Assembly (NCBI RefSeq): GCF_030272615.1
Contig: NC_081406.1
Span: forward strand, 237,933,922-237,997,921
Direction: 5' to 3'
Source: Cryptomeria japonica
Taxonomy: Eukaryota > Streptophyta > Pinopsida > Cupressales > Cupressaceae
DNA: 64,000 bases
The position numbers were made by a program, and so were the translations under genes. Numbering within the stretch: position 1 is the first letter of the stretch; each line of letters begins with the position of its first letter. Positions 23,055 to 35,464 of the stretch are shown here, piece by piece. The notes below the pieces were generated by a model. The model was not told the DNA's origin and ran no database searches. It saw only the letters and a list, made by a program, of their open reading frames with translations.

Positions 23055-24386
23055 TGTTGGTAACAACAATAAAGGAAAACTGAGAGGGGGGGCGAATTAG
23101 TTTTCACCATATTATCAAACTTAACCTTAAAAGCAAATCTGATAAATTGTAGTAACAACAAAGATAAGTAAATTGATAGCACAACACACAACGCCAAGAT
23201 TTTGACTTGGAAAACACGGTTAAGGGAAAAACCATGATGGGAACCTACCCACAATAAGATGATACTCTATAGTAGTATGTAAAAATAATTATAATGGGGA
23301 ATGCACATGCATTCAAGCACACTACCTCGAGCTCACTGCTCAAAATAAGAAGGCCCAAAAGGCTAAAACCCTCGAGGAAGGATCGCTACCTTACAATCAT
23401 GATCGGACTATAATCTGGATTACATGAACTGCAAATATAGCATCTCCTTATGCCTGATAATAGTTTCCGTTAAGCACATTTGTTTGCCCTACATTAATAT
23501 TTTCTCAATACATCACATCAAAGGATAAATTTTCTTAAGAACCACATATACCAATCTTTGATAATGCGGAAACTACACTAATACCCAAATTACATGACTA
23601 AATCACCTATATACAATTCATCAACCTTGGCAACAAGGTCTGCCAAACCCTCAACTTACAATTATAAAATTCAAACACACGATACAAAGATCAACCACCA
23701 AACCATTATAATGATATACATGACATAACATGGACCTAAATCAAATTCTCAAACATGCAGAATTATTGGAAATTATGCCAAGATCAATCGCAACACGCTA
23801 CACCACCAAGAATACCGCATAACACGAAGAATATCACTAGATTAGCAAAATCACAAATACTATGCACAATGATCAATGCAGACCACCAAAAAAATAAGAC
23901 ACCATCAAGAAACATCAACAAGCACATTTTAACCATTCGCAATAGCTGCACCAACACCACTTATCAAATCTTCATCAATCAATATCTGAAACTCAAGAAC
24001 ACTGAAACGACAACAACTCGGACTAGAAAGATAGTTTGCAGAGCACCAAATCAAAAACCATCTGAAATGTAGATTCACATGAAAATCCCAAACAATCTCC
24101 CAAAATCATAACTCAAGATCTTATCACACCGGAATATATTGGAGGAAATACCGAACTCTGCAAAGCACTAATCAGAAAAACCAAACTACAAACCAAATCA
24201 TATGATATGATCAATTAAGCTACCAGATCATTGAAACCAATACAGAAATATATAATGATACTAGAAATATTCCATATACCGAACCATGATCCCAATAAAC
24301 CAATCTTCAACCACTGAAGCAATAGATCATAGAAATATGTTGACATCAATGACAACAACATATCCTAGCAACAGCAATGTCCAACA
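23055..24386 (-). repeat. Element D 3' LTR (left)
   Basis: About 1332 bp. It begins TGTTGGTAACAACAATAAAGG and ends AATGTCCAACA, followed by the polypurine complement. It is about 90 bases longer than the other LTR of D, so one copy has gained or lost sequence. Confidence 0.9.
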
Positions 24387-24398
24387 ATCTCCTCCTTT
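24387..24398 (-). other. Polypurine tract of element D
   Basis: It reads AAAGGAGGAGAT on the element strand, next to the LTR. Confidence 0.85.
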
Positions 24399-24520
24399 GG
24401 CATTGATGTCAACATATGGATGTGAAAAAAAATCAATGGAAAGAAAGGAAACATCTCCAACAAAATCCCCCTAAGACCAAGATCACCAATCAATAGATAA
24501 GATGGTTTTTTACATGCTTT

Positions 24521-24540
24521 CTCTCCCCCTTTGACATCAA
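24521..24540 (-). other. Upstream copy of the polypurine motif in element D
   Basis: TTGATGTCAAAGGGGGAGAG on the element strand, about 135 bases from the true tract. A further CTAAGGGGGAGAG run lies near 24572-24584. Confidence 0.65.
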
Positions 24541-24706
24541 TGAAAAAGGTTCACAAAACAAAAAACTAAACTCTCCCCCTTAGATAAAAAAATCAACTCA
24601 ACTGAACCACAAATATACAACTCCAACAGAGGAGCAACATAAACTCATCAATCCAGACAAGAAGATAAGACTATGAAGTCCACCAAATTGATGCAACTCA
24701 ATGCAT

Positions 24707-25827
24707 CTAGTTCTCATCAGGAGGGGTAGATACCCCTAACTTGTCTCTCAAATAGACAAATGTGTCTGTAGGCAAAGGCTTGGTGAAAATATTAGCAATT
24801 TGTTCCTTTGTAGACACACTCTATCTTTACTTCCTCTTCACTGACTTTTTCTCTCAAGAAATGATACTGATTGATACATGTTTAGTCTTTGAATGTTGCA
24901 CTGGGTTCTTTGACATATTAATAGTACTTAAATTATCATAATATATGACAGTAGGCTCATCATAGATAACTCTGATATCCTTCAACATTTTAATCATCCA
25001 AACTACTTGAGTGTAATTACTAGCAGCGGCAATGAACTCAGCTTCAATAGCAGATAAGGAAACTAAATCTTGTTTCTTACTTGCCCATGAAACCAATTTC
25101 TTACCCACAAATAATGAGCCATCGGAGGTACTCTTTCGGTCATCAACATCACTAGCCCAATCAGCATCAGTGTAAGCACATAGCATGAAATCATCATTCC
25201 TAGGGTACCACAAACCATAATCCATAGTTCCTTTCAGATATATGAATATCCTCTTTATAGCAGTGACATGACCCTCTTTCGAATCAGCTTGATATCTAGC
25301 AGCCATCCACACAACATGCATAATTTTAGGTCTAATCTGAGTCGGGTATAGAAGTCCACCAACCATACATTTTTACAAAGTCTAATTAGCTTTTGGAGAT
25401 TCAACATTTTTAGATAATTTGCAGTCAGTCATCATAGGAGTTCCAACCGGTTTAGAATCTTTGAACCCAAACTTCTTCAGCAATTCCTTCACATATTTTG
25501 CTTGAGATATAAAAATACCTTTTCCAATCTTTGAAATATACAAACCTAAGAAAAACTTCATCTCTCCTATCATAGACATTTCAAATTCTTTTTGCATATC
25601 ACCGACAAACTTCATACTCAACTTATCATCTCCTCCAAAGATAATGTCATCAATGAAGACTTCAACAATCAAAATGTTATCATTATCAATCTTGAGATAT
25701 ATATTACTATCAATAGTACCTTTGTTAAATCCTAATTTCAGCAAATACTTATCCAATCTATCATACCAAGCTCTAGGGGCTTGTTTCAGTCCATAAACAG
25801 CTTTCTTCAGTTTGGATGCCATGTCTC
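24707..25827 (-). pseudogene. Element D RT (C-terminal part) and RNase H
   Basis: It begins inside RT at [26 protein letters not shown], directly beside element F. The catalytic motif VFIDDIIFGGDD keeps both Asp residues. The connection domain (FFLGLYISKIGKGIFISQ) runs to about 25382, and RNase H follows at 25366-24854 with CAYTDADWASDVDDRKSTSDG, LSAIEAEFIAAA and YYDNLSTINMSKN, so the catalytic acidic residues are visible. A stop near 25380 and a frameshift near 24860 interrupt it. It ends at LGVSTPPDEN, stop at 24707. Confidence 0.92.
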
Positions 25828-26932
25828 TGTTGGTATTATGGATGACTTTTTCATGTGTTGCATTGGTTTTGTCATTGATGTCAACACTTAGCTTCATGAA
25901 GATCTACATGGTTGGTTTGGCACTCTAGTTATACAGGTTATGTGTTCATCGATAGGTTATGTGTTCACTGGTAGGTTATATTGTTCATCGACAGTGATGA
26001 TAACTTGTTATCATCTAGAGATAATTTCGTTATGTCGAAGACATGGATTGGATGTTTGGATTTGGTGTTTTTATTATTGGTCTAATCAAGTTAACATGTT
26101 TGCCTTTACCAGCAGATAGGACTAGGTTATGGACCAGTACTTGTTATCTATTCCAGATCAGCACGACACCTTATGGAGATGGTCTATTGATTGGATATTG
26201 TATTGAGCTGACATATTGTATCGCATCAAGACTTATTTGTAATTGACTTAATTGTAATATCTTTAATGAGCCAACCTTATGATTTGGTCTAAGGTTTTGT
26301 ATAAATAAATGTAAAATCTCATTTGTGAGATATGGTATAGAAATGGTATGAGTGTGTGCAAATATTGAAAGAGCGAAAATAAGATCCTTGTGTGAATCAC
26401 GCAAACATTATCTGAAGGTTGAAGGAAGGTTATGAAGGTGTTTGGCACTCATGTTCAGAGCTTAAACCGATACTGAATCCAGCGTTACAAATGCTATTTT
26501 GAGCAGTACATTGTATTGGATTTAACCATCCAACTGTAGTCAGTGTGACTCCTATTTTGTGATTAAGCAGTGAGCTCTAGGCAATTGGTTTTTCTGCATG
26601 TGCAGACCCCATTTGTATACACTTACTATTTGTATTAGTATCATCTAATTGTGGGTAAGGTTTCCCACCGTGGTTTTTCCCCTTACTGGGTTTCCATGTC
26701 AAAATCTTTGTGTCATGTGTTGTGGATTTTGTTTCTCTTTTTGTTTCATGCATTAATTTATATCGGTACTGCTAGAACTATTAATCTATTTTACCAACAT
26801 TTAAGTTTGGTTTACCAGCATTTAAGTTTAAGTTGGAATAATTAGCGTTTTAGTTATAATTTATATACAACTGGTTAAAAATTGATTCACCCCACACCCC
26901 CCCCACCTCAGTTGTCCTTCCAGTTCCTAACA
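25828..26932 (+). repeat. Element F 5' LTR
   Basis: It contains the inverted repeat TTGTCATTGATGTCAA (25869-25884), TATAAATA (26300-26307), the conserved block (26651-26710) and a broken C-run near its end. Confidence 0.94.
26300..26307 (+). promoter_or_regulatory. TATA box of element F
   Basis: TATAAATA in the LTR after AAGGTTTTG. The 3' LTR has the same motif near 31959. Confidence 0.6.
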
Positions 26933-26934
26933 AT

Positions 26935-26946
26935 TGGTTTCAGAGC
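26935..26946 (+). other. Primer binding site of element F
   Basis: TGGTTTCAGAGC starts two bases after the LTR, with one change from TGGTATCAGAGC. Confidence 0.9.
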
Positions 26947-26989
26947 TAAGTCCTCTTTTTGCAGAAGCCTAACAACTTGAGGAGATCCT

Positions 26990-28130
26990 ATGGCAACAAA
27001 TATTTTTAGGAAGGATAATCTGAAACTTGATGGAACTAACTATGGTATATGGAATATTAAAATGGAAACACATCTGAACTACATTGGAAGAGATATATGG
27101 GAAGTTACTAAGAATGGATATGTTGGTCCTACTCTAAATCAACCTCATCCATCGACATTGACTAAGGACATGGACAATGATTGCAAAGAAAGAGAAGCAC
27201 TTCTGAGTGCATTATCAGACCAATCTACTGCTAAATATATTTGCGATAAACTGAAAATATTGAATGAAGGAGATACAACTGTCAAAATTGCAAAATTGGA
27301 ATGTTACTGGGTCAGGTATGAAAATTGAAACATGGAAGAAGATGAAAGAATTTCTGCATTTATAGAAAGAGTTAATGAAATTTTTTTAGGAATACAATAT
27401 TGTGGTGGATCCTTAAGTGAAGATGAAATTGTGTATAAAATTTTAAGAGCATTTCTACCGTCTTACATAATGAAAGTGGCTGCTATTAATGAGTTGAGAA
27501 CAATGCCTAATACATCAGTTTTTAAAGATAATTTGGTTGGAAAACTTTCTGCATTTGAGTTTGAAGAGTTTGGTCTTGTTGCTATAGTAAAGACTTATTT
27601 ATCCTTCAAAGAATCATCATCAACATCATCAATATCATCATCATCTGACAAAATTGATTGGAAAGCACTTTATGCAAAAGAACTTGAATATATGAGGAGA
27701 GAAAATGAAGAACTTGAAGTATTATTTGCAAGGAAGATGCCTAAAGGTCTAGTAGGAAGTATGTATGAAGGTAAAGCACCTTTCAAATGTTTTAATTGCA
27801 ATAAAGTTGGTCATATAGCATCTAGATGTCTTGATAGACATGCAAGATTAAGGGAGGAAGCAAAAAGAACATATAAGCCTAACCCTAAATATCAGAGATA
27901 TAGATTTAAGAAAAATAGAGATAAGTCATGTTACTATGCAAATGAAGGTGTTACAGATGATTCAGATGAAGATCCAGCAGATAGTGGATGGGAATTTGTT
28001 GCAATAAAAGAAGATCAACCGACACCTATTGTCAAACTGGTACAAAAGGCACTGGCAACTAACATTGAAGAAAAGGATGAATGGATCATTGATTCTGGAT
28101 TCTTGCATCATATGACTTAGGATAAAAGAA
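26990..28130 (+). pseudogene. Element F gag and start of protease
   Basis: UBN2-type Gag starting MATNIFRKDNLKLDGTNYG, followed by METHLNYIGRDIWEVTKNGY. One single-base loss and one gain around 27322 leave a local TGA but restore the frame, so 27332-28120 reads on in the same frame. The core continues with CGGSLSEDEIVYKILRAFLP, then a Ser-rich linker (near 27620) and an intact CX2CX4HX4C knuckle CFNCNKVGHIASRC (about 27789). The protease signature is DSGFLHHMT at 28091, and the frame stops at 28118. Gag would form the particle and bind RNA. Confidence 0.93.
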
Positions 28131-29780
28131 AATTCTTGTCATTTCGGGAATGTAATGGAGGTCTAGTAAGGTTTGGAGATGATAAAGCTTGCTCAATCAA
28201 AGGAAGGGCACTATATCTTTGGATGGTAAGCACAATACTGACAATGTTTATTATGTTGAAGGTTTGAAGCATAATCTTTTGAGTGTTGGTCAGTTAGTGG
28301 AAAAGGGATTTCAGTTACAATTCAAGAATGGAAAATGCAAAATCATAAACAAAACTGGATTGGAGATTGCAACTGGTAATCAGACTAAAGGTAATATCTT
28401 TCACTTGAATACCAGTGATAAGACAGTTTGATTGCACATATTGATGAAAGTTGGTTATGGCATAAAAGACTATCATGTGAATTTTGATTGCATTGTAAAG
28501 ATCGGTTCAACTAAGGCAGTAAGGGATTTACCTAAGATTGTGAAACCTCATAATCTAGTATGTAAGGAATGTCAAATGGGAAAGCAAGTTAGAACAACTT
28601 TTAAAAGCATTGCTGAGAAATCCAATAATACTCTTGATTTAACTCATACTGATTTATGTGGTCCAGCAAGAACAAGAAGTCTACAAGGTGATAGATACTT
28701 TATGCTAATAATTGATGATTATTCTAAAATGTGTTGGGTTACTTTTCTCAAGGAGAAATATTAATCTTTTGGGAAATTCAAGTTATACAAGGCAATGTTA
28801 GAGAATGAAACCAACAAGAAAATCAAATGTTTGAGATCAGATCAAGTACGAGAACTTACATCTAGGGAATTCAATACATTCTGTGAAGTGAATGGGATTA
28901 AAAGACAATTATCAGCACCCCAGACACCCCAGCAGAATGGAGTTGTGGAAAGGAAGAACAAAACTATTTTGGATGCAACAAGAACCATGTTGATGGAAGA
29001 AAATATACCTCATGTGTACTGGAGAGAAGCAGTCAATACAACAATTTATACTTTCAACAGAGTTCACATCAAAAGTCAAACCGGTAAGACACCTTATGAA
29101 CTATGGTTTGGTCATACTCCTACTCTTAAATACTTTAGAATATTTAGAACCAAATGTTATATTAGAGGAGATCAGTATGTTGGCAAGTTTGATCCTAGAA
29201 GTGATGAAGGAATATTTCTTGGTTATTCATCTAGAAGCAAGGTATACAGATGTTATAATAAGAGATTGCACAAAATCATTGAAAGTACTAATGTGAAGAT
29301 AGATAAACATTTTGGAGGAAATTCAAGATCTATAGAACCGACAGTTGAAATTATTATAAATGAACCGACATAGATTGCACTGGTACAGAATGTAGACCCA
29401 GTCACACCGACATCATCAGAAAACTCAACAGTGACTGAAGAACAGTAGCATGTGAATGTTAATCAGAATAAACCTAGGTATATAAGATTGAATCATTCAA
29501 AGAATCAAATAATTTGAAACAAGAATCAAGGTGTTATGACTAGAGGAAGATTGGCAAATCAAGAGGTACGTTTAATTTCTCAAGTTGAACTAGCATCTGT
29601 TACTAAAGCATGTGAAGATAAACATTGGATAAAAGCAATGGAAGATGAAATAGAACAGATTGAAAAGAATAATACTTGGACATTGGTTCCCTGACCTAAA
29701 GACAAAATTGTAATTGGAACTAAATGGGTATTTAGGAATAAACTTAATGAGGATGGTGAAGTAATCAGAAACAAAGAAAG
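28131..29780 (+). pseudogene. Element F protease remainder and integrase
   Basis: The protease-linker (VRFGDDKACSIKGR) loses frame near 28208, where one G is missing compared with relatives. It resumes as SLDGKHNTDNVYYVEGLKHN. The integrase zinc finger is CKECQMGKQ preceded by a damaged His pair (the frame slips near 28470). The core shows THTDLCGPAR, LIIDDYSKM and LRSDQVREL (the usual SDxGGEF, with both Gly altered), then PQQNGVVERKN. The C-terminal region has YELWFGHTPTLKYFRIF and YNKRLHKIIEST. Three acidic residues of the DDE triad remain. Stops occur at 28762, 29371, 29446 and 29516. Confidence 0.92.
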
Positions 29781-31120
29781 ATTGGTTTGTAAAGGTTATT
29801 CACGGAAAGAAGGAATTGATTATAATGAAACCTTTGCATCAGTAGCCAAAATAGAGGCAGTTAGACTATTTCTTGCATTTGCAGCTCATAAGAACTATAA
29901 ATTTTATCAGATGGATGTAAAATGTGTATTTTTTAACGGAGATCTTGAGGAGGAAGTTTACATTGAACAACTTGATGGATTTTCATTGACAGATGATAAG
30001 GATATGGTTTGTAGGTTAAGGAAGGCTTTATATGGATTGAAGCAAGCTCCCAGAGCTTGGTATGCTAGATTGGATAAATATCTTTTAAAGCTTGGTTACA
30101 CAAAAGGTAATGTTGATAGTAATTTGTACTACAAAGTTACCAATGATGACATTTTGTTTATTGAAGTCTTTGTTGATGATATAATTTTTGGAAGTGAAGA
30201 TGGATTATGTAAAGACTTTGCTAACAAGATGCAGAAAGAATTTGAAATGTCTATGATTGGAGAGACAAAAAAAATTCTAGGTTTGCAGATTTCACAAACA
30301 AATAAAGGTACATTCATATGTCAAAAAAAATACTTGAAGGAACTTTTGAAAAAATTTGGTATGGAAAACTCTAAACTGGTACGTACTCCTATGACTACAA
30401 CTAATAAATTGACATTGAAGGATGATTCGACTTCTATTAATCCGACAAGGTACAAATATATGATTGGAGGTTTACTGTATTTAACACAAACAAGACCTGA
30501 TATAATGAATGCAATATGTATTATTTCAAGATTTCAAAGCAATCCTAAAGAAAATCATGAATTAGCAGTTAAAAGGATTTTTTTGGTACTTACAAGACAC
30601 AGTAAATCTTGGTTTATGGTATCCTAAGAATGAAAATTTTGAGTTATGTGCATATATAGATTCTAATTGGGCAGGAGATGTAGATGACAAAAAGAGTACC
30701 ACTGGTAGTCCATTCTTTCTTGGCAGGAGATTGATTTCATGGATTAGTAAGAAGCAGACTTGTACATCATTATCTAAAGCAGAAGTAGAATATGTTGCAG
30801 CAGCAACTAATTGTACTCAGGTATTATGGATTAAGCAAATGTTGAAGGATATAAAGGTAAAATGCAAAGAACCAATAATTATTTATTGTGATAATTCAAC
30901 AGCAATTGATATATCAAAGAATCTGGTATTTCACTCTAAGACAAAGCATGTTTCTATTAACTATAATTTTCTAAAAGAAAATGTTGAAGCAAAAGTGAGA
31001 TTGGTTTATGTGAATACTAAAGAGAAAATTGCAGATATCTTTACAAAGACTTTGCCTAAGGAAACATTTGAATATCTCAGAGAGCAGCTTGGGGTAATTT
31101 CCCCACCGAAAGAGACTTAG
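29640..31120 (+). pseudogene. Element F reverse transcriptase and RNase H
   Basis: RT is open from the [20 protein letters not shown] region to 30627: [37 protein letters not shown] and catalytic FVDDIIFG (both Asp kept). The connection domain follows, with ILGLQISQTNKGTF and LLYLTQTRPDIMNA. A frameshift near 30580 moves RNase H to another frame. RNase H (30640-31120) keeps DSNWAGDVDDKKSTTG, KAEVEY, YCDNSTAIDISKN and HSKTKH, so its catalytic acids are all present, and it ends IFTKTLPKETFEYLREQLG with stop at 31118. Copia RT copies element RNA to DNA and RNase H removes the RNA. Confidence 0.94.
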
Positions 31121-31192
31121 ATGTTGAAGATTGGCATCAAACCAGCAGAAACTGACAGATATATCTTTTTCCAGCTTTGATGGAGGTGAGCT

Positions 31193-31211
31193 ACTACTCA
31201 GGGGGAGTAGT
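31193..31211 (+). other. Conserved hairpin of element F
   Basis: Identical to 7851-7869 in element A: ACTACTC, AGGGG loop, GAGTAGT. It lies about 70 bases after the pol stop. Confidence 0.7.
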
Positions 31212-31474
31212 TAGCTGTATGATATGTTTTGATTCTTAATTGCTTTGGCATTTGATGTCAAAGGTGGAGAGATATCTATGGAAAAACTTTGTATTTGGGA
31301 GAGATGATGATTCTATTTGGAGAGATGTACATTGTTTTTGGTTTCTATTTTTGGTTCAAAACTTTGTGACAAACTTTGTATTCATCTATCTTTGGGAGAT
31401 TGTTGGTTTATTAGTTTTTGGCATTCTGTTTTTGACACTCAAATGTTTTTCCATCTAGTGTTGCCATCAATGCC

Positions 31475-31485
31475 AAAGTGAGAGA
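31475..31485 (+). other. Polypurine tract of element F
   Basis: AAAGTGAGAGA next to the 3' LTR. A related ATGTCAAAGGTGGAGAGA copy lies near 31254-31271. Confidence 0.82.
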
Positions 31486-31486
31486 T

Positions 31487-32591
31487 TGTTGGTATTATGG
31501 ATTTCTTTGTCATGTGTTGCATTATTTTTGTCATTGATGTCAACACTTATCTTCATGGAGATCTACATTGTTGGTTTGGCACTCTGGTTATATAGGTTAT
31601 GTGTTCACTGACAGGTTATGTGTTCACCGGCATGTTATATTATTCACTGGCAATGATGATAACTTGTTATCATCTGGAGATAATTTCATTATGTCAAAGA
31701 CATGGATTGGATGTTTGGATTTGGTGTTTTTCTTATTGGTCTAATCAGGTTAACGTGTTTGCCTTTACTGGCAGATAGGACTAGGTTATGGACCAGTACT
31801 TGTTATCTATTCTAGATCAACATTGCACGTTATGGAGATGGTCTATTGATTGGATATTGTATTGAGCCGACATATTGTATCGCATCGAGACTTATTTATA
31901 ATTGACTTAATTGTAATATCTTTAGTGATCCGACCTTATGATTTGGTCTAAGGTTTTGTATAAATAAATGTAAAATATCATTTGTGAGATATGGTATCAA
32001 AATGGTATGAGTGTGTGTGAATATTGAAAGAGCAAAAATAAACAGATCCTTGTGTGAATCACACAGACATTATCTAAAGGTTCAAGGAAGGTTACGAAGG
32101 TGTTTGGTACTCACGTTCAGAGCTTAAACCACTACTAAATCCATCATTGTAGATGCTATTTTGAGCAGTACATTGTATTGGATTTAACCATCCAACTGTA
32201 GTCAATGTGACTCCTATTTTGTGATTGAGAAGTGAGCTCTAGGCGGTTGGCCTTTCTGCATGTGCAGACCCCATTTGTATACACTTACTATTTGCAGTAG
32301 TATCATCTAATTATGGGTAGGGTTTCCCACCATGATTTTTCCCCTTACCGGGTTTCCACGTCAAAATCTTTGTGTCATGTGTTGTTGATGTTGTTTCTCT
32401 TTCTATTTCATGCATTAACCTATACCGGTACTGCTATAACTATTAAGTTGTTTTATCGACATTTAAGTTTGGTTTACCGGCATTTAAGTTTAAGTTGGAA
32501 TAATTAGTATTTGAGTTATAATTTATATACAACTGGTTAACAACCGATTCACCCCCCCCCCCCCTCTCAGTTGTCCTTTTGGTTCCTAACA
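31487..32591 (+). repeat. Element F 3' LTR
   Basis: Same length as the 5' LTR, TGTTGGTATTATGG to TTCCTAACA. It holds a run of 13 C at 32552-32564, where the 5' LTR has an interrupted run. Confidence 0.95.
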
Positions 32592-32596
32592 GTCTC

Positions 32597-34010
32597 CGTC
32601 GTCTGATAATGAAAATCAATCAGGTTGCTCAATGTAGACTTCTTCTTCAAGATCACCATTCAAAAAGGATAACTTGACATCCATCCGATATACCTTGAAA
32701 TCCTTATATTAAGTATATGCAAGAAATATTCTAACAGCTTCAAGTCTAGTTATCAAAGAAAAAGTCTCCTCATAATCAATCCCTTCTTTCTGTGAATATC
32801 CTTTGCATACCACTCTTGCTTTTTCTGACAACTTCACCGGCTTCATTCAATTTGTTACTAAATACCTATTTAGTACCAATCACATTCTTATCTTTAGGTC
32901 TAGGCACAAGTTTCCATGTGTTATTCTTTTCAATCTAATTCAATTCTTCTTCCATAGCCTTCATCCAATTTTCATCTTTGCAAGCCTCAATAACATCTTT
33001 AGGTTCAACTTTGGAAATCAAACATACCTCTTCATCAGTTATTCTTCTTCTAGTCATCATACCTTTATTTGTATCACCAATGATTTGATTTTCAAAATGA
33101 CTTAATCTCACATACCTTGGAGTCTTCTGATTATTCTGATTTTTCAGGTTCCTACACCTCTTCACTAGCAATAACAACATCTGGGTTAATAGTCTCTACT
33201 GGATCATTTTGCTTCAATTTTTTAGTCTGATTTAGTGTTAAAATAACATCTTGATCATCATCATATCCATATGCTCTGATTTATTTTCCATAGTTCTCAT
33301 CAACTTTCACATTTGCACTTTCCACTATCTTTCTTAATCTCTTATTGTAGCACCTGTAGGATTTTCTCTTTGTAGAGTATCCTAAGAAAATTCCTTCATG
33401 ACTTCCTGCATAAAACTTTCCTATATCCTCATCTCTCTTTATATAACACTTGCTTCCAAAAATTCTAAAATATCTCATAATAGGAACATGACCAAACCAT
33501 AGCTCATAAGGAGTCTTAAAGGTATCACCTTTTATATGCACTCGGTTGAACATGTAAACAATAGTGCTTACAACTTCTCTCCAATTGATCTTCAGAACAT
33601 TCACTTCAATTAGCATTGTCCTTGTAGCATTCAATATGGTTCTCTTCTTCCTTTCAGCAACTTCATTCTATTGTGGGGTTCTAGGAGCAGATAATTGTCT
33701 TCTAATCCCATGTTTCTCATAGAATTAATCAAACTCACTGGAATCCTCCTCTATTAGATCTCAGACATTTCACCTTCAATCATGTCTCAGTCTCAACCTT
33801 TGCTTTGAATATCTTGAATTTTTCCAATGCTTCTAATTTTTCCCTCAAAAAGGCAACCCACATCATCTTGGAATAATCATCAATAAATAAGATTAAATAT
33901 TTGTCACCCTACACACTTCTTATTGCATTAGGTCCACATAGGTTAGTATGCACAAGATCTAGCAATCTATCAGAATCATATTGTTTACTCTTGAAAGAAA
34001 TTATTGTTTG
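32597..34010 (-). pseudogene. Element D integrase and N-terminal RT
   Basis: Next to F the minus strand reads [13 protein letters not shown]-stop-FSLS, joining the RT part on the other side of F. Upstream is the RT N-terminus with stops (near 32710 and 32935), then the linker KDVIEACKDENWMKAMEEEL. The integrase C-terminal region at 33634-33281 has YMFNRVHIKGDTFKTPYELWFGHVPIMRYFRIF. The core (about 33640-33960) shows IIDDYSKMMWVAF, damaged CLRSN-like and APRTPQ*NEVAERK. Stops at several places (for example 33671 and 33727) break the frame. Confidence 0.9.
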
Positions 34011-35408
34011 CTTACCCATTTGGCATTCCTTACATACCAAATTAGCAGGCTTACAATTTTAGGAAAATCTCTAACAGCTTGAGTAGAACTGATCTTAATC
34101 ATTGAGTCAAAATTAACATGACAAATTCTCCTATTCCATAACCAAATTTCATCAATTTGAGCAAACAAGAAACTTTTCTCACCAGCATTCAAATGAAATA
34201 TATTACCTTTAGTCTTAGTTCGTGATGCAATCTCTATACTAAAGGCATTTAGGATCTTGCATTTTCCATTCTTGAATTGTAAATCATAACCTTTTGTCAA
34301 CCATATGTCCAACACTTAAAATATTATGCTTCAAACCTTCAATATACAAGACATCATCAGTGTTATGTTTACCATCAAAGAAAATAGAACCTCTATCACG
34401 GATCACACAGGCTTTATCATCTCCAAATCTTACCATTCCACCATCATATCTCTCCATATTTACAAATTTTATTTTATCACAAACCATATGATGTGAACAA
34501 TCGTTGTCAATCACCCATTCATCTTTCTCTTCAACTTTGGTAGCTAAATATTTTTCGTCAATAGTGTAGCTTGTGGAATCAACAAGTACCAATCCATCTT
34601 CTTTGATAGCAATAAACACAATTTCATCTCCTTTAGTCAATCTCTGTGAAATCAATGCTTCAAGTTCATCCAATTCTCTTTCTTTCTCTTCCATCTTCCT
34701 TATCCCTCTCAAATCTGGATATTTTGCATTCATCAGGATCGTACTTCTTCTTTCTGGATATAGATGCTCTAAATGTTGTCTCTAACTTTCCATGTGATTC
34801 ACCAAATTCACTCAATTCAAATGTAGCAATGTTTCCAACCAACATATATCTTTTCACAATAGTCACGCTCTGAATCTCATCAATAGCAGCTACCTTATGT
34901 TTATAAGGAGGCAATGATCTCAGCACCTTAGCAAAAATTTCATCTTCTTCAAGGGTTCCATTGGTACATCTGATACCTAGGACAAGTTAATTCACCTTAG
35001 CCATAAATGAGTTTATGTTCTCATCTTCTTCCATCTTCAGCATCTCATACTTTCCTTTCAAACTCTGCGACTTAGCAACTTTGACTTGTTTATCTCCTTC
35101 ATACAAGGCCTCAGGCTTCTCCAAGATCTCATGTGTAGTCTGAAGTCCCATCACATTAGTCATCTCAAACTTAGTTAGAGAACTCAGCAATGCTTCCTTA
35201 GCTCTAATGTCATGTTCAGCATCCTTGATCTCAGCAACAGTAACTGGTCTGTTCTGGGGAACAAAATAGGCATTCTTTGTAATCTTCCAGTAATCTTCTC
35301 CAAGACATCTCAAGTGCACCTCCATTCAGTTCTTCCATATAGAATAGTTACTTCCATCAAATCTCATACTTTCCTTCTTAAAATAACACTTCCACTTCCA
35401 ATTTCCAT
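34011..35408 (-). pseudogene. Element D gag and protease, zinc knuckle deleted
   Basis: Gag starts at ATG 35408, with MEVHLRCLGEDYWKITKNAYFVPQN after an early frame break and a stop (about 35327). It continues ETLYEGD-like (PEALYEGDKQVKVAKSQ) and LRSLPPYKHKVAAIDE. A coiled segment ERELDELEALISQRLTKG runs straight into DEIVFIAIKEDG. In A about 75 codons including the zinc knuckle lie between those phrases, so D has a deletion near 34631. The protease follows with VIDNDCSHHM, in which DSG is changed to DND. Then come VRFGDDKACVIRDRGSI, the linker, and CKECQM-like near 34020. Confidence 0.9.
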
Positions 35409-35450
35409 CCCAAATCACCTCAAGATGTCAAGCTTCTTTCAGAGGATCTA

Positions 35451-35462
35451 GCTCTAATACCA
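35451..35462 (-). other. Primer binding site of element D
   Basis: It reads TGGTATTAGAGC on the element strand, one transition from the consensus, two bases from the LTR. Confidence 0.9.
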
Positions 35463-35464
35463 AT

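Larger units (their letters stand above)
25828..32591 (+). mobile_element. Element F: Ty1/copia retrotransposon in D's RT, innermost of the nest
   Basis: Two LTRs of equal length (1105 bp, 25828-26932 and 31487-32591) run from TGTTGGTATTATGG to TTCCTAACA. The target duplication GTCTC is at 25823-25827 and 32592-32596. The 6.76-kb element has every structural part: primer site, Gag, protease, integrase, RT, RNase H, polypurine tract. I count five mismatches in the first 60 bases of the two LTRs, so even this innermost copy is not fresh. It is the least damaged of the copia copies and closest to B. Confidence 0.96.

Noticed and set aside
23755-24474. Lys/Asn/Thr-rich plus-strand open frames in D's left LTR
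   Set aside because: They lie within the LTR and recur in altered form in the other LTR (36278-36589) with changes that do not respect the frame.
16604-32564. C-runs as G-quadruplex regulatory sites
   Set aside because: Run length differs between LTRs of the same element, which fits slippage better than a conserved function. Kept only as a length-variation finding.
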